Shown: one piece after another, positions 27,463 through 35,317 of the stretch
Layout of the letters: every line of letters starts with the position of its first letter
How positions within the stretch are numbered: position 1 is the first letter of the stretch
Source: an uncultured Acetatifactor sp.
Lineage (GTDB): Bacteria; Bacillota; Clostridia; Lachnospirales; Lachnospiraceae
Length of the DNA: 64,000 bases
Assembly (NCBI GenBank): GCA_910584865.1
Contig: CAJUCE010000018.1
Location: forward strand, 41,500-105,499
Direction of reading: 5' to 3'
Position numbers and translations under genes: made by a program
The notes under the pieces: model-generated
The model's database searches: none
Told to the model about the DNA's origin: nothing
What the model saw: the letters and a program-made list of their open reading frames with translations, nothing else

Positions 27463-28080
27463 TCATAACATTTTCCGTATTTTGGATTTCAACCTGGTCA
27501 GGGCATTGTCTGTGGATTTCTCATCCCGCCCCAGCACCCTGGCAATCTGGCTGTAGCTCATCCCTGTAATGTACAGATCCAGCACCTGCTTCTCAAAATC
27601 GCTCAGCTCCTCTTCTATCATTTTCTCCAGATAGGCCACCCGCTCCTTGTCCAGAACCATCTCCTCCGGATTCAGCTCGCTCCTGTCAGCCAGAAGCTCT
27701 GCCAGATTCAGCCCATCCCGGTCGTCTCCTCCAGACTCCCCGTACAGGGGCACATAGGTATTGAGAGGGACGTGTTTCCGCCTTCTGGAAGTCTGCACCG
27801 CCGTATACATCTGTCTGCTGATACACAGCTCCGCAAAAGTGCTGAAGCTGGCATCCCTGCCCATATCATAATCCCGCACTGCCTTGAACAACCCGATCAT
27901 GCCCTCCTGGATGAGATCCTCATTGTCCGCCCCCAGGATAAACATGGATTTGGCCTTGCTGCGCACCAGATTCTTGTATTTATTGCAGATGTAGTCCATG
28001 ATGGCCGTCTCACCGCGGCGAAGGCGGTCTATCAGTTCATCGTCATTATATTGTCTGTAATTTGCGTATCTCTCCGCCAT
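27463..28080 (-). CDS. sigH: RNA polymerase sigma-H factor
   Basis: A 205-residue sigma-70 family protein of SigH (Spo0H) type. Region 2 has NEDLIQEGMIGLFKAVRDYD (about residues 53-72) and FSTFAELCISRQMYTAVQTS. Region 4 has LYITGMSYSQIARVLGRDEK near residue 170. SigH directs early sporulation and competence genes. Its position at the end of cysE-cysS-mrnC-rlmB matches B. subtilis, except that the yacP gene which normally lies before sigH is absent. It supports a spore-forming host. Confidence 0.92.
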   Translation of the reverse strand: MAERYANYRQYNDDELIDRLRRGETAIMDYICNKYKNLVRSKAKSMFILGADNEDLIQEGMIGLFKAVRDYDMGRDASFSTFAELCISRQMYTAVQTSRRRKHVPLNTYVPLYGESGGDDRDGLNLAELLADRSELNPEEMVLDKERVAYLEKMIEEELSDFEKQVLDLYITGMSYSQIARVLGRDEKSTDNALTRLKSKIRKML

Positions 28081-28131
28081 ATATCACACTTTTCCAACGA
28101 AAGACCGTTAGAATGCCTTCCTTTCGCCCCC

Positions 28132-29061
28132 TTATAAACGCTGCCGCACGATTTCATAAGCCAGCACCCCGGCCGCCACGGAAGCATTCAGGGAATCAAT
28201 ATTTCCTTTCATGGGAATGGATGCCGTCATGTCGCACTTCTCTTTCACCAGCCTGCCTACGCCTTCCCCCTCACTGCCGATCACCAGCCCGATGGGCCCT
28301 TTCAGGTCCAGCCGGTACATGGAAGTTCCTCCCATGTCCGCGCAGACAAACCATAATCCCTCCTGTTTCAGATCTTCAATGGTTTTTGCCAGATTTGTGA
28401 CCTTCGCCACAGGGGTATAATTCAACGCTCCGGCGGAGGTTCTGGCCACCGTGGCGGTCAGGCCCACCGCACGGTTCTTCGGTATAATGACCCCATGGGC
28501 TCCTGCCAGATTGGCAGTACGGATGATGGCGCCCAGATTATGCGGGTCCTCGATATTGTCCAGCAGAATGAGAAAGGGCTGCTCCTGCCTGTCTCTGGCA
28601 GCCCGCAGCATGTCCTCCACGGTTGAATACTCATAGGCAGCCGCCACGGCGATTACCCCCTGATGCTTTCCGGTTTCCGACATTTGATCCAGACGCTCTT
28701 TTTCTACAAATTTAATCATTGCAGAATGTTTCTGGGCTTCCCGCTTGATAGACAAAACCGGACCGTCATGACAGCCGTCCAGGATGTACAGCCGATCCAC
28801 CGGACGGCCCGCCCGAAATGCTTCCATCACGGCATTGCGCCCCTCTATTACTGCGCCGCCGTCTGTTTCTTCCCTATCCGCCTCCATCCTGCTCCTTTTC
28901 TCCGCTGCTTTTCCTCTCACAGCTCCTATAGAATATCTATCCTCGTCCTTCGCCCCGGCACTTTTGTCCACCGGCCTGTATCCGGACCTCTGCCCGGATT
29001 TTCCTGCCGATTTTCCGGTCCTCTGGCTTCTGCCCTCTGTTTTGCTTTCTTTGTATGCCAT
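28132..29061 (-). CDS. rlmB: 23S rRNA 2'-O-methyltransferase, TrmH/RlmB family
   Basis: A 309-residue SpoU-family methyltransferase expected to methylate the ribose of a 23S rRNA guanosine. The knotted SAM-binding core has LLDNIEDPHNLGAIIRTANL (motif 1), IGSEGEGVGRLV (motif 2) and IPMKGNIDSLNASVAAGVLAY (motif 3). The substrate-binding N-terminal domain begins near residue 70. About 65 residues before it are basic and rich in Ser, Gly and Lys, longer than usual. Conserved neighbour of mrnC and cysS in this operon. Confidence 0.92.
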   Translation of the reverse strand: MAYKESKTEGRSQRTGKSAGKSGQRSGYRPVDKSAGAKDEDRYSIGAVRGKAAEKRSRMEADREETDGGAVIEGRNAVMEAFRAGRPVDRLYILDGCHDGPVLSIKREAQKHSAMIKFVEKERLDQMSETGKHQGVIAVAAAYEYSTVEDMLRAARDRQEQPFLILLDNIEDPHNLGAIIRTANLAGAHGVIIPKNRAVGLTATVARTSAGALNYTPVAKVTNLAKTIEDLKQEGLWFVCADMGGTSMYRLDLKGPIGLVIGSEGEGVGRLVKEKCDMTASIPMKGNIDSLNASVAAGVLAYEIVRQRL

Positions 29062-29117
29062 CTTTTATTTTTCCTTCCCTTGTAAACCATTCTGCCGCCA
29101 ACGGCAAAACAACGATT

Positions 29118-29747
29118 CTATATCTCCATCCCTGCCAGTTCGATTCCCTTTTTCACCAGCTCCAAGATGCGTTCCCAATCGTCCGTCAGGTACAAATAGC
29201 CTATCACCGCCTCAAATCCCGTAGCCTTCAGATAGTCAGACACACTTGCATTTTTTGCAACAGTATGCGGTTTTGAATTCTTTCCTCTTCGAAAAATCGC
29301 TTTTTCTTCTTCGGTCAGCTGCCCCTCCAGAGCCTGTACCATCTTTGCCTGAGCCGGAGCGCTGACGTGTTTTACAGTGATCCGGTGGAGATCGTTGACA
29401 GGGCGGTTGCCCTTTTCCACCACAGCCGTACGGATAATGAGATCATAGACCACATCCCCGATGTAGGCCAGGGTCAGGCCGGAGTAGGTACGGATATCCT
29501 GTCTCTTTCCCGGAAATGCAGCCGCTATCATTTCCACAAGGCCTGACCCGGCCGGCCTGTTGTTCGGGCCTTCTTTCGAATCTCCGCCGAAGCTGCCGGC
29601 TGCATTTTCCTCCAGCCTGTCTCCGCAGCCGCGCATTATCCCTTCATTTTCCCTCTCTCCGCCCTGCTCCGCTTTTCTGCTACAGGCATCTGACGCCCGG
29701 CAACCCTTCTGCCCGCTTAACGTCCCTTCTCTTACGCCATCTTCCAC
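29118..29747 (-). CDS. mrnC: Mini-ribonuclease III (23S rRNA maturation)
   Basis: A 209-residue protein whose last about 130 residues are a complete Mini-III nuclease (LTLAYIGDVVYDLIIRTAVV and the FRRGKNSKPHT...SDYLKATGFEAVIGYLYL block). It trims 23S rRNA as a dimer without a dsRNA-binding domain. The GTG start at 29747 overlaps the cysS end by 16 bases and has GAGGG ahead. The first about 70 residues are a low-complexity extension not present in typical Mini-III, so an internal start near residue 38 or 72 is possible. Confidence 0.88.
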   Translation of the reverse strand: MEDGVREGTLSGQKGCRASDACSRKAEQGGERENEGIMRGCGDRLEENAAGSFGGDSKEGPNNRPAGSGLVEMIAAAFPGKRQDIRTYSGLTLAYIGDVVYDLIIRTAVVEKGNRPVNDLHRITVKHVSAPAQAKMVQALEGQLTEEEKAIFRRGKNSKPHTVAKNASVSDYLKATGFEAVIGYLYLTDDWERILELVKKGIELAGMEI

Positions 29748-31195
29748 TTAACGCCCTCCCTGGTATCCTCCAGGATGATCCCTTTTTCCAGAAGCTCCGC
29801 CCTGATTTCGTCGGCTCTGGCGAAGTTCTTTTCTTTCTTTGCCGCCTTCCGCTCCTCTATTTTTTCCAGAATATAGCATTCCATGTCCCCGTCCACTTTC
29901 TTCTCCGCTTCCTTCTGCGCATGGGCGGTGGTCAGATCCAGGGACAGAACCTTGTCAAAATCTTCCGCAAGGGCATATTTTGTGACGTCCGTCATGTCCT
30001 CCTTCAGCATATCATAGAGCACCGTCAGCGCCATGGAGGTGTTCAGATCGTCACAGAGAGCCTCCTGGAACTTCTGCTTATAAGCGGCAAATTTCTCCCT
30101 GTCCACAGAATTACTCTCTGCCTCCCCTTCTGCGGCATGGGTTGAATGCAATTCATCCGTCTGCAGGCTGCCGATGCGCTTCACCAGCTTCTCATAGGCC
30201 GCTACCGTGTTGTCCAGGGTCTCATAGGAGAATTCCAAAGGTTTGCGGTAGTGGGACTGGAGGCAGAAAAAGCGGTACACTCTGGGGTCATACCCCTTGG
30301 ACTCCAGGAGAGACAGCGTCAGGAACTCTCCTTTGGACTTGCTCATCTTGCCGGTCTTGTCCGTGAGATGGTGCACATGGAACCAGTAATTGCACCATTT
30401 ATGTCCCAGATAAGCCTCACTTTGAGCAATCTCGTTGGTATGATGGGGAAAAATATTGTCCACGCCGCCGCAGTGGATGTCCATATATTCACCCAGATGC
30501 TTCATCGAGATGCAGGAACATTCGATATGCCAGCCGGGATACCCTACTCCCCATGGGCTTTCCCATTTCAAAGCCTGATCCTCGAACTTGGATTTGGTAA
30601 ACCACAGCACGAAGTCATTACGGTTCTTCTTGTTGGAGTCCTCCTCCACATCGTCCCGGACTCCCACCAGAAGCTCCTTCTCGCTCTGGGAAGAGAAGAT
30701 ATAGTAGTCTTCCAATTTGGACGTGTCAAAATATACATTGCCGCCTGCCAGATAAGCGAAACCTTTTTCCAACAGTGTCTCCACCATATGGATGAACTCC
30801 GGAATGCAGTTGGTGGCAGGCTCCACCACATCCGGCGTCTTGATGTTGAGCTTTGCGCAGTCACTGAAAAAGGCGTCCGTATAGAACTTTGCGATTTCCA
30901 TCACGGTCTTATGCTCCCGCCTGGCGCCCTTGAGCATCTTATCTTCCCCCGTATCCGCATCGGAGGACAGATGCCCCACATCGGTGATATTCATCACCCG
31001 CTTCACGTCATATCCCATATAGCGCAGGGTCTTCTCCAGCACATCCTCCTCAATATAGCTGCGCAGATTGCCGATATGGGCAAAATGGTAGACTGTGGGA
31101 CCGCAGGTGTACATAGCCACCCTTCCGTCCTCATTGGGTATAAATGTCTCCACCTTCCTGTCCAGTGTATTGTAAAACTGTAATCTGTTCTCCAT
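29732..31195 (-). CDS. cysS: Cysteinyl-tRNA synthetase
   Basis: A 487-residue class I synthetase charging tRNA-Cys. The HIGH motif appears as HIGN in FAHIGNLRSY (about residue 40), preceded by the zinc-ligand cysteine in YTCGPTVY. The second zinc-site segment is GWHIECSCISMKHLG, with HCGGVDNIFPHHTNEIAQ after it, and KMSKS is exact in GKMSKSKGE. It lies 21 bases after cysE; both sit under the cysteine T-box. Confidence 0.96.
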   Translation of the reverse strand: MENRLQFYNTLDRKVETFIPNEDGRVAMYTCGPTVYHFAHIGNLRSYIEEDVLEKTLRYMGYDVKRVMNITDVGHLSSDADTGEDKMLKGARREHKTVMEIAKFYTDAFFSDCAKLNIKTPDVVEPATNCIPEFIHMVETLLEKGFAYLAGGNVYFDTSKLEDYYIFSSQSEKELLVGVRDDVEEDSNKKNRNDFVLWFTKSKFEDQALKWESPWGVGYPGWHIECSCISMKHLGEYMDIHCGGVDNIFPHHTNEIAQSEAYLGHKWCNYWFHVHHLTDKTGKMSKSKGEFLTLSLLESKGYDPRVYRFFCLQSHYRKPLEFSYETLDNTVAAYEKLVKRIGSLQTDELHSTHAAEGEAESNSVDREKFAAYKQKFQEALCDDLNTSMALTVLYDMLKEDMTDVTKYALAEDFDKVLSLDLTTAHAQKEAEKKVDGDMECYILEKIEERKAAKKEKNFARADEIRAELLEKGIILEDTREGVKWKMA

Positions 31196-31216
31196 TTTTT
31201 CTCCTTTCTTTCCCTG

Positions 31217-31918
31217 TTAACGAGGTTCTCCGTTCGTATCCGCCTCCGGCGCTTCTTTCCCGGATAGTTCCCGAAGCTGTCTCTCCAGTTCCAGAATCCG
31301 GTTAATCATCTCCGAGTTAGCCCGCTGCAGGCTGGCGATATCCTCCTTCACCGGATCCGGCAGATCCGTTTGGTTCATGGTCTCCTGGGGCAGCGCCATA
31401 TTATTCCGCTTCACCACCCGCCCCGGCACACCCACCACCGTAGATCCTGAGGGCACTTCACTGAGCACCACGCTCCCGGCGCCGATCTTGGAATTATCCC
31501 CGATGGTGAAGGATCCCAGCACCTTGGCCCCTGCGCTGATCATCACATTGTTGCCGATGGTTGGGTGACGCTTTCCATGCTCTTTCCCGGTGCCTCCCAG
31601 CGTCACACCCTGATAAAGGGTCACATTGTCCCCGATGACGGTAGTCTCGCCGATGATGACGCCGTTGCCATGGTCAATAAAGAATCCCTTCCCGATCCTG
31701 GCACCGGGATGAATCTCAATACCGGTCTTGCGCACCCCTCTCTGGGACACCCATCTGGCCCAGAAATAATGTCCCTTCAAATATAACTTATGGGCAATCC
31801 GATAATGAAGCATCACCTTGAAACTTGGATAGAGAAATACCTCCATAGCGGAATGGATCGCCGGGTCCCGTTCCCTGACAATCCGGATTTCCTCCGTAAT
31901 ATTGCTGATTACTCCCAT
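31217..31918 (-). CDS. cysE: Serine O-acetyltransferase
   Basis: A 233-residue enzyme that acetylates serine, the first step to cysteine. It has the left-handed beta-helix hexapeptide repeats (IGETTVIGDNVTLYQGVTLG) and the catalytic region FFIDHGNGVIIGE, followed by GGTGKEHGKRHPTIGNNVMI. An extended charged C-terminal tail may modulate cysteine feedback. First gene of the T-box controlled operon. A cysteine synthase (38745) elsewhere in the window supplies the next step. Confidence 0.95.
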   Translation of the reverse strand: MGVISNITEEIRIVRERDPAIHSAMEVFLYPSFKVMLHYRIAHKLYLKGHYFWARWVSQRGVRKTGIEIHPGARIGKGFFIDHGNGVIIGETTVIGDNVTLYQGVTLGGTGKEHGKRHPTIGNNVMISAGAKVLGSFTIGDNSKIGAGSVVLSEVPSGSTVVGVPGRVVKRNNMALPQETMNQTDLPDPVKEDIASLQRANSEMINRILELERQLRELSGKEAPEADTNGEPR

Positions 31919-31919
31919 A

Positions 31920-32198
31920 TAAACACTTCCTTTTTCTGCAAAAAACGCGGTAAACCCATCCCTAGAGACGAATTTATCCGCGGTTCCACTCTGTTTAAAG
32001 GCCTGAGCCTTTCCCTCAATGCGTTTAACGCACGCCTACGGATTTACCTACTTCCAACCCTCTTCGATAAACCTGCTCCCGGATGCACTTCCTCTTCCTC
32101 CGACGAGGATTGCTTTCAGCGTACCGCAACCCCTCTCTGCCGTCTTTTCCGGAAAAGTACTCTCCCCGTTCCCCGCATTTTGTTTTTATACTCCCTCT
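31920..32198 (-). ncRNA. T-box riboswitch, cysteine specific
   Basis: The leader upstream of cysE shows the T-box sequence AGTGGAACCGCGG (31978-31990), followed by TTCGTCTCT and a terminator (CGCGGATAAA/GTTTACCGCG, then TTTTTT at 31941-31982). Upstream lies a long Stem I region. A TGC codon in the context GAAGTGCATCC (near 32083-32088) is a good specifier for cysteine. Uncharged tRNA-Cys would stabilise the antiterminator and switch on cysE-cysS and the downstream genes. B. subtilis has the same arrangement. Confidence 0.9.
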
Positions 32199-32204
32199 TA
32201 TAAC

Positions 32205-32233
32205 AGAATATGCAAAAAACGGGATTCTGTCAA
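32205..32233 (-). promoter_or_regulatory. Promoter of the T-box/cysE operon
   Basis: On the minus strand TTGACA (32228-32233), 17 bases, TATTCT (32205-32210). It lies just upstream of the T-box leader, giving a transcript start near 32198. Confidence 0.75.
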
Positions 32234-32282
32234 TGCCGAATCGACAATTATTTTAAAGACCTTTATCAAAGCCGTCTCTTCT

Positions 32283-32819
32283 TCATTTCTTCGGGCATCC
32301 GTTACAGCTTCCGCACCCGCCCTCTGCCTGACGAAACGGCATATCAAGAGGCGAAGTCAGCAGACAGACGGCCTGTGCGGAGATTCCCTCACCGCTTCCG
32401 GTAAAGCCCAGCCCCTCCTCCGTGGTAGCCTTTATATTCACGCACTCCGCATCCGTTCCCAGCGCGTTTGCAATATTTTCCCGCATTGTATCTATATAAG
32501 GGCGCATCCTGGGCGCCTGCGCGATGATAGTGGCGTCGATGTTTTCTATGAAAAAGCCTTTTTGGGTCAGAAGCGCCCCTGTTTTTTCCAGCAGGACCAT
32601 GGAGGAAATCCCTTCATAGGCCGGGTCACTGTCCGGAAAATGCTTTCCGATATCTCCCAGAGCAGCCGCTCCCAGAAGGGCATCCATCACGGCGTGTAGC
32701 AGGACATCCGCATCCGAGTGCCCCAGCAATCCCTTCTCATAAGGAATCTCCACGCCTCCCAGGACAAGTTTTCTGTTTTCGGTTAATTTGTGTACGTCAT
32801 ATCCCATTCCGACTCTCAT
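32283..32819 (-). CDS. ispF: 2-C-methyl-D-erythritol 2,4-cyclodiphosphate synthase
   Basis: A 178-residue enzyme of the MEP isoprenoid pathway. It starts MRVGMGYDVHKL with the metal ligands in DVH, and has GHSDADVLLHAVMDALLGAA and the FTGSGEGISAQAVCLL end motif. AGGAGG precedes the ATG at 32819. The core ends near residue 160. An extra cysteine-rich tail (GGCGSCNGCPKK) follows, unusual for the family and possibly a metal-binding appendage. Isolated from other isoprenoid genes here. Confidence 0.94.
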   Translation of the reverse strand: MRVGMGYDVHKLTENRKLVLGGVEIPYEKGLLGHSDADVLLHAVMDALLGAAALGDIGKHFPDSDPAYEGISSMVLLEKTGALLTQKGFFIENIDATIIAQAPRMRPYIDTMRENIANALGTDAECVNIKATTEEGLGFTGSGEGISAQAVCLLTSPLDMPFRQAEGGCGSCNGCPKK

Positions 32820-32858
32820 TTTGCATCTGCCTCCTGTTTCTTCCGGCATGAGTATCCG

Positions 32859-34520
32859 TCATTTCTTCTTTTTCTTTTTAGGAAAGGAGAATGCGCGGCG
32901 GCCGTCACGCTCCTCCTCACGGCCTCTTCTGCGGCCGTCATATTCCTCCCCACGGCTTCCTCTGCGACGATCTGCTCCTTCCTCCCCGCGGCTTCCTCTG
33001 CCCCGGTCCGTTCTTTCCTCCCCGCGGCCACGCCTGCGGCGGCTTACTCCTTCCTCCCCGCGGCCCCGTCTGCCGCGTTCTCCCCTGCCGTGTCTGTCCC
33101 GCCCGCGGCTATCATATTCATCCACAGCAATCTCCGGTCCTTTATCCCCGATCTGCATCTTCAGCATGGCCGCCGCCAATTCAAGCGCGTCACATTCCTC
33201 CGCATCGATTTTCCGCTGCAGATATTTCTTCATCAGCTCCATGTCTTCATGCTCATGCAGCTCCCACGCCTGGTTCAGATACTTATCCGCCTTGGCCTTC
33301 ATCACCTTCGCCGCGCCGGGCAGCTTCTTCTCTTCAATGGTAGTTCTGCAGAAACGCTCAATCTGACGTATACGGAAGATCTCCCTGCCGCTGACAAAGG
33401 TAAACGAACGTCCGGTCTTCCCCGCCCGTCCGGTCCGGCCGATCCGATGCACATAATATTCGATATCCTGTGGCAAGTCATAATTGATAACTACTTCCAC
33501 ATCATCCACATCGATTCCCCGGGCGGCCACGTCCGTTGCAATCAAAATATTCGTACTCCCGTTCCTGAAACGTCCCATGGACACATCCCTCTGATGCTGG
33601 GACATATCTCCATGCAGCCCCTCCGCCTGGAAGCCCGCTTTCTTCAATACTTCCGCCAGCTCGTCCACCTTGATCTTCGTATTACAGAAAATCAGACACA
33701 GACGGGGCTGATAATACTCCAGCAGCCGGATACATGCGGCATCCTTGTCCTGGCTTTTTACCTTATAATATCTCTGGGATACCAGCGAAATCGTCAGCTC
33801 CTTCGCCGCCACCCGCACCAGCCTTGCATCTTTCTGGAACCGGTTGGCAATCTCCAGAATCGGCTGGGGCATGGTAGCGGAAAAAAGGGCTGTCTGATGC
33901 TCACCCGGAATCTGTCCCAGGATCAGCTCCATATCCTCTCTAAATCCCATATCCAGCATCTCATCCGCCTCGTCCAGTACCACCATATTCACATGGTCCA
34001 GCTTAATCGTATGACGGCGCATATGATCCATCACACGTCCGGGGGTTCCCACAATGATCTGTGTTCCCTTTAATCCCATAATCTGCTTACGGATCTCCTG
34101 TCCTCCATAGACCGGCAGCACCCTGACCCCGTGCATATATTTTGCAATGCTGCGAATCTCGTCCGCCGCCTGCATGGCCAGCTCTCTTGTGGGACAGAGG
34201 ATGATGGTCTGCAGATTCCTTGACTCCGGATCCACCTTCTGCAGCGCCGGAATGGCGAATGCAGCCGTCTTGCCTGTTCCCGTCTGTGCCTGCCCGATGA
34301 TATCCTCTCCCTCCAGAAGATAGGGGATCGCCTGTACCTGTATGGGGGTGAGCTTCTCAAATCCCATCTCCCGCACTGCCCGCACAATTCTTGTATCCAG
34401 CAGCGGTTCGATGGAGGCCAGACTCTGCTCCCCTTCCGCTTCCTGCTCCTTTGGTCTGCCATTCTCCGCCGTCTCATCCATACCTGTCATCTTAACCTGT
34501 TCTTTCATTTCACTGATCAC
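32859..34520 (-). CDS. DEAD-box RNA helicase, CshA-like
   Basis: A 553-residue ATP-dependent RNA helicase. All motifs are visible: Q motif (GFEKLTPIQ), motif I AQTGTGKT, Ib TPGR, II DEAD, III SAT, and VI HRIGRTGRAG. The C-terminal about 85 residues are an Arg/Gly/Glu tail built from 12-residue (36-base) units such as RGRGEE...GSRGEE, ending in a lysine run; similar RGG-type tails bind RNA. The GTG at 34520 has AAGG nine bases before it; an ATG 12 bases later is an alternative start. Probably acts in ribosome assembly or mRNA decay. Confidence 0.93.
   Translation of the reverse strand: MISEMKEQVKMTGMDETAENGRPKEQEAEGEQSLASIEPLLDTRIVRAVREMGFEKLTPIQVQAIPYLLEGEDIIGQAQTGTGKTAAFAIPALQKVDPESRNLQTIILCPTRELAMQAADEIRSIAKYMHGVRVLPVYGGQEIRKQIMGLKGTQIIVGTPGRVMDHMRRHTIKLDHVNMVVLDEADEMLDMGFREDMELILGQIPGEHQTALFSATMPQPILEIANRFQKDARLVRVAAKELTISLVSQRYYKVKSQDKDAACIRLLEYYQPRLCLIFCNTKIKVDELAEVLKKAGFQAEGLHGDMSQHQRDVSMGRFRNGSTNILIATDVAARGIDVDDVEVVINYDLPQDIEYYVHRIGRTGRAGKTGRSFTFVSGREIFRIRQIERFCRTTIEEKKLPGAAKVMKAKADKYLNQAWELHEHEDMELMKKYLQRKIDAEECDALELAAAMLKMQIGDKGPEIAVDEYDSRGRDRHGRGERGRRGRGEEGVSRRRRGRGEERTDRGRGSRGEEGADRRRGSRGEEYDGRRRGREEERDGRRAFSFPKKKKKK
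32886..33105 (-). repeat. 36-nt (2 x 18) in-frame repeats in the helicase tail
   Basis: Units beginning TCCTCCCCGCGG on the plus strand recur every 36 bases, with about five copies of decreasing similarity. They encode the Arg/Gly/Glu tail of the helicase. Confidence 0.8.
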
Positions 34521-34632
34521 TAAAATTAACCTTAATCCCTTCTATTAGTATTCCTTCCAATTCTGGAACCTGCCTCCTGAAAAAATCCGGCAGCGTTCCT
34601 CTCGTCCGTTCGCTCAGCCTCCCAGGCCTCTC

Positions 34633-35103
34633 TCACAATATCTTCTCCATTCCGATCTTCTGCGGCTGCAATCCGCATTTTTCATAAAATTTCCTGGCCC
34701 CGGGATTGCATTCCCACACATTCAGCGTCACATTATAACAGCCTTCCCTTCCCGCAAAGTCCAATACATACTCATAGAGACGCCTGCCGATATTATGTCC
34801 TCTGCACCGTTCATCTACACACAGATCGTCAATATAAAGAGTCTTGATATCCGTCAGTATATTGTTGCCGCAATGCTGCTGAAATACACAGAATACATAG
34901 CCCAATACCTCTCCGCTCTCATCCCTGGCCACGAATATGGGCTTTTTATCATCCCCAAGAATCGCGAGCAGCTCCTCGTCGGTATACTTTTTCGTATTCC
35001 CCTTAAATAAATCCGGCCTTCCCTTATGATGCACTTCCAGCACCTGGCCAAGCAGCCTGTTGATTCCCGCCATATCCCCTGCCCGGGCCCCTCCGATCTC
35101 CAT
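34633..35103 (-). CDS. GNAT family N-acetyltransferase
   Basis: A 156-residue protein with a GNAT fold. The central strand is IKTLYIDDLCVDERCRGHNIGRRLYEY, where CRGHNIGRRL is the acetyl-CoA pyrophosphate loop, followed by NVWECNPGARKFYEKCGL, a motif typical of ribosomal-protein or small-molecule acetyltransferases. The start at 35103 has GGAGGAG six bases upstream; the longer frame is leader. Substrate unknown. Divergent from the glycosidase-like gene. Confidence 0.88.
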   Translation of the reverse strand: MEIGGARAGDMAGINRLLGQVLEVHHKGRPDLFKGNTKKYTDEELLAILGDDKKPIFVARDESGEVLGYVFCVFQQHCGNNILTDIKTLYIDDLCVDERCRGHNIGRRLYEYVLDFAGREGCYNVTLNVWECNPGARKFYEKCGLQPQKIGMEKIL

Positions 35104-35268
35104 CGTCTTCTCCTCCGTTGTCTCGATAGAATCCCAAAAGAAAAGCCCGAAAACCCTTTCAGGTCTCCAGACCTCAAAAAGCAATATTACCTGCCGATAA
35201 AAGCATATTGATAGTAACACATCTGTTCAAAAAAAGAAAGACTTTTTTCTCTTATAATTGCATTGTGA

Positions 35269-35297
35269 TTGCATTTCTTTCTACTTAATGATATAGT
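35269..35297 (+). promoter_or_regulatory. Promoter of the glycosidase-like gene
   Basis: TTGCAT (35269-35274), 17 bases, TATAGT (35292-35297), shortly before AAAGGAGGG and the ATG at 35318. Confidence 0.6.
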
Positions 35298-35317
35298 TTT
35301 TAAAGGAGGGTTACAAT

